From assembly GCF_001942255.1 (NCBI RefSeq), contig NZ_MKKC01000068.1:17621-81620 (forward strand): a stretch of 64,000 bases of DNA, given 5' to 3'. Positions within the stretch are counted from its first letter, which is position 1. Each line of letters begins with the position of its first letter. This DNA comes from Nocardiopsis sp. CNR-923. GTDB lineage: Bacteria; Actinomycetota; Actinomycetes; Streptosporangiales; Streptosporangiaceae. The notes under the pieces were generated by a model that was given only the letters and a program-made list of their open reading frames with translations, did no database searches and was not told the DNA's origin. Positions 61,720 through 64,000 of this stretch are shown in pieces. Made by a program: the position numbers and the translations under genes.

Positions 61720-63532
61720 GTGTCGCCACGCGACCCGGCGGTAGGCCGGCACGCCGTGACCGCCGACCTCCGACCCTCGGCCCCGTCCACGGCGGACCAC
61801 CCGGCCAGGGCGCTGCGCGTGACGCTCCTCGGCCGCCTCGGCGTCGAGGTCGACGGGACCGCCCTCCCGGTGCGCGGCGGCAAGCGCCGCGCCCTCCTCG
61901 CGGCCCTCCTGCTCGGCGCCGGCCGCACCCTGACCGTCGAGGAGCTCGTCGAACGCGTGTGGGGTGTGCCCGCGGACCCGGCCAACCGCAGTGCCCTCCA
62001 GGTCCACGTGGCCCGCGCCCGTGCCCTGTTCGACGCCCACTGCGGCCGCCCCCTCATCCGGGGCGGCGACGGCGGCTACCGGATCGACCTCGCCGAGTCC
62101 GAGTCCGACCTGTTGGCCTTCCGCGCCTGGTGTGCCGCGCCGACGCCGCCGACGCCCCGGACGCCCGCGCCGACCTGCTGACCGATGCGCTGGCCCTGTG
62201 GCGCGGCCCCATTCTCGCCGACGTCGCCAGCCCGGCCCTGCACGAACACGACGTCGTGCCCCTGCAGGAGGAGTTGCTGCGCGTCGCGGAGGACGGGTTC
62301 GGTGCGGCCCTGGACCGCGGCGGCCACGAGGAGGTCGCGCACCGGATCGCCCCCGTCGCGGCGGCCCACCCCGAGCGCGAACCCCTGGCCCGGATCCACA
62401 TGGTCGCCCTCTACCGGAGCGGTCGACCCAGCGAGGCGCTGCGCGTGTACGCGCGCACCCGCGCCGTGCTGGCCGAACGCCTGGGGGCGGACCCCGGCCG
62501 CGATCTACGCGAGACCTTCCACGCCGTTCTGCGCGGCGATCTGGACCCGGTGCCGCGGGTTCCTCGTCCCCGGGCACGCTCCGGCCCCGGCACGGCTGGC
62601 CCCGCCCCGGCGGGGCGGCGCGGGGCGGTGGACCCGGACCGCGCCGCCGAGGGGGCGACCGACCCGGCCGACGCGGCGGTCGTTCCCGCCGAGCTGCCGC
62701 CGTGGTCGCGCCGCTCGTGGGTCGGGAACGGGCCCTGGCCGAACTCGACCGGATGGTCGACCCGTGCGGTCTGGTCCCGGCCGGCGTGCTCGTGCGCGGA
62801 CCGGCCGGGGCCGGTGCCAGCGCCCTCGCCGTGCGCTGGGCGCACACCGCCGCCTCGCAGTTCCCGGACGGACAGCTCTACGTCAACCTCCGCGGCGAGG
62901 ACGGTCGGCCGCGGGAACCGGCCGAGCTGCTGCGCCGCCTGCTGCGCTCCCTGTCAGGGGACGCCGAGGTGCCTCCCGGACTGGAAGCGGACGAGACGGC
63001 CGCGCGGGCTCGGACGCTCACGGCCCACCGGCGCGTGCTGCTCGTCCTCGACAACGCGGCCTCCGCACGGCAGGTGCGTCCGCTGCTGCCCGGCGGCACG
63101 GGCTGCGCGGCGGTCGTCACGAGCAGGTCCTGGCTGACCGACCTGCTCGTCCGCGACGGGCTGCGGGTGCTGTCGATCGGAGCGCTGGAGCCGGACGAGG
63201 CGGTCGGGCTCCTGGAATCCCTCGTCGACCCCGCCCGCCGCTCACGCGCGCAGACGGAACGCCTCGCCGCGCTGGCGGGGTACCTGCCGCTGCCGTTGCG
63301 CATGGCGGTCGCGTGGCTGGACACCCACCCGGACCGGACCGCGGCGGACCTGGTGCGGCTCGTGGAAGGGGTGGACCCGGCGCGAGGGACGACACCCACG
63401 GCCCGGATGACCGCGGTGCTGCGCGCCGGGCCCGGGGAGGGCCGCTTCGGCCGCGGGGAAGTACCGGCCGGACCCGGCCCACCGGAGACGAGTGTCGGGC
63501 CGCGGGCTCACGACCGGCTTTCGCGCAGGTGA
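61720..63532 (+). CDS. AfsR/SARP-like BTAD transcriptional regulator with partial NB-ARC domain (two apparent frameshifts)
   Basis: About 605 residues after repair. An OmpR-like DNA-binding domain (LRVTLLGRLGVEVDGTALPVRGGKRRALLAALLLGAGR, LVERVWGVP, GGDGGYRIDL) is followed by the BTAD helices (ALALWRGPILADVASPALHEH, RIHMVALYRSGRPSEALRVYARTRAVLAERLGADPG). Then comes an NB-ARC-like ATPase: LVRGPAGAGASALAVRWAH (P-loop with S for K/T), VLLVLDNAASARQVRPLLPG, AAVVTSRSWLTDLL. It ends there without the usual TPR array. Breaks near 62139 and 62706 each need one base. The P-loop lacks the standard Lys, so ATP binding is doubtful. GTG 61720 or GTG 61756 may be the start. Confidence 0.8.
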
Positions 63533-63602
63533 GGCTCGGCGTGTGATGAGGCGAAGGTGATCCCCGCCGCGATCCCGCCTTTCGCGCAGGTGAGGCTCGG
63601 CG
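63518..63602 (+). repeat. 24-bp direct repeat around the BTAD stop codon
   Basis: CTTTCGCGCAGGTGAGGCTC plus GGCG occurs at 63518-63541 and again at 63579-63602, exact over 24 bases and 61 bases apart. The first copy contains the stop codon of the regulator gene (CAGGTGA). The second is noncoding. It looks like a local duplication. Confidence 0.75.
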
Positions 63603-63708
63603 ACCACGGGGGAGAAGAACGCCTCTTTTGGGACGTGAGAGACTCATGAGGTGGTTGTGATCTCCGCTGGATCGGTTCTCAGGGGTGCTCACGGGGCGAT
63701 CGAGTCGC

Positions 63709-63714
63709 TAGTGT
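63709..63714 (+). promoter_or_regulatory. leaderless -10 element before the last plus-strand gene
   Basis: TAGTGT stands 7 bases before the ATG at 63722. Confidence 0.45.
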
Positions 63715-63721
63715 CGATCAC

Positions 63722-63907
63722 ATGACACAGAACAACGAATCGAACCTCGACCCGGCGGGGAACACCCAGCACTTCCGTCGTTTCGTCGACGAGAACCCCG
63801 TGACGGACGAGCCCGCGCGCCGCCCGATCCTCCCGCTCGTCCTGGCCGGCGTTGGCGTGGTGCTCGTCATCGTCGTCGCCGTCGCGCTCTTCCTCGCCCT
63901 GGCCTAG
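63722..63907 (+). CDS. small single-span membrane protein
   Basis: 61 residues. A polar N-terminus (MTQNNESNLDPAGNTQHFRRFVDENPVTDEPARRP, read in parts) is followed by one C-terminal span, ILPLVLAGVGVVLVIVVAVA, then LFLALA. It is a tail-anchored type with the N-terminus inside. The family is not recognised. A good -10 and normal third-position bias support it. It converges with the gene fragment at the window end. Confidence 0.6.
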   Translation: MTQNNESNLDPAGNTQHFRRFVDENPVTDEPARRPILPLVLAGVGVVLVIVVAVALFLALA

Positions 63908-63927
63908 ACGAGTCTTTCCGAACACGT

Positions 63928-64000
63928 TCAGTGGTCGTAGGCGGTCAGTGAACGGCTGACCGCCTGGCCGGTCTGGAAGTTGCGCCAGATCGCGGCCGCC
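63928..64000 (-). CDS. C-terminal fragment of an unidentified protein
   Basis: The last 24 codons of a gene that begins beyond the window: AAAIWRNFQTGQAVSRSLTA then YDH and TGA at 63930-63928. Third positions are almost all G or C, as in the other genes. Too little is left to name the family. The hairpin at 63940-63964 lies inside this frame. Confidence 0.5.
   Translation of the reverse strand, partial: AAAIWRNFQTGQAVSRSLTAYDH

Noticed and set aside
63940..63964. A 9-bp hairpin as terminator of the last plus-strand gene
   Set aside because: It lies inside a minus-strand reading frame with normal codon bias that ends at 63928, so it is more likely coding sequence. A terminator role remains possible but unproven.

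Overview
This is a very GC-rich chromosomal stretch with strong G/C bias at third codon positions, many GTG starts, and actinobacterial -10 elements of the TAnnnT type. Lineage-typical genes include three Asp23-type proteins with DUF2273/DUF6286/AmaP partners, DUF3618, DUF4429-SHOCT, a DUF6230/DUF6114 pair, an AfsR/SARP-like BTAD regulator and several TetR and MerR regulators. It looks like a filamentous or related Actinomycetes chromosome. A Nocardiopsis-like origin is my inference from gene content only. No insertion sequence, prophage, CRISPR array or rRNA is visible.

Layout. 0-3.7 kb: end of a glycine-betaine-type binding protein, flavin reductase, SppA peptidase, lipoprotein. 3.8-8.0 kb: a pair of M16 (pitrilysin) proteins and a membrane Ser/Thr kinase. 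8.1-12.9 kb: an atypical tRNA with anticodon UAG, a Bcp peroxiredoxin, a CDP-alcohol phosphatidyltransferase, DUF3618, an alanine-racemase-fold enzyme and PurU. 13.3-15.9 kb: a six-gene Asp23/AmaP envelope operon. 16.0-16.8 kb: a RelE-type toxin whose antitoxin is broken by an in-frame TGA. 16.8-21.5 kb: sdaA, glyA, gcvH and gcvT on the minus strand behind a tandem glycine riboswitch. 21.6-31.8 kb: class D beta-lactamase, AroG, acyl-CoA synthetase, peptidases, ferredoxin and its reductase, asparaginase, exonuclease. 32-33.5 kb: TetR and heme oxygenase. 33.8-37.5 kb: a three-gene signalling module (REC-PP2C phosphatase, CHASE3 kinase, REC). 37.6-42.4 kb: a protein-deglycation pair (LMW phosphatase and fructosamine kinase), an oxidoreductase, TetR and a DUF1537 kinase. 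42.5-52.4 kb: an oxidative cluster (hydrolase, DUF4873, Baeyer-Villiger-type monooxygenase, AurF-like di-iron oxygenase, SDR, MerR, GMC oxidoreductase) followed by DUF6230/DUF6114. 52.5-64 kb: a helicase, a 1-kb atypical intergenic region, a YdcF-like protein, DUF885, MurQ/MurR, a BTAD regulator and small membrane proteins.

How the genes work together. The riboswitch operon converts excess glycine to methylene-THF, serine and then pyruvate. PurU adjusts the same one-carbon pool. MurQ and MurR recycle cell-wall MurNAc. The BVMO/AurF/SDR/hydrolase/GMC group looks like one oxidative pathway for a lipophilic substrate.

Caution. Twenty-one otherwise intact genes, several of them housekeeping (glyA, sdaA, aroG, murQ), are each split by one or two apparent single-base deletions, 26 in all. 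Every one has the same sign and nearly all fall in short G or C runs. This is far more likely a systematic sequence error than biology. I annotate these genes as whole CDS and mark each break.
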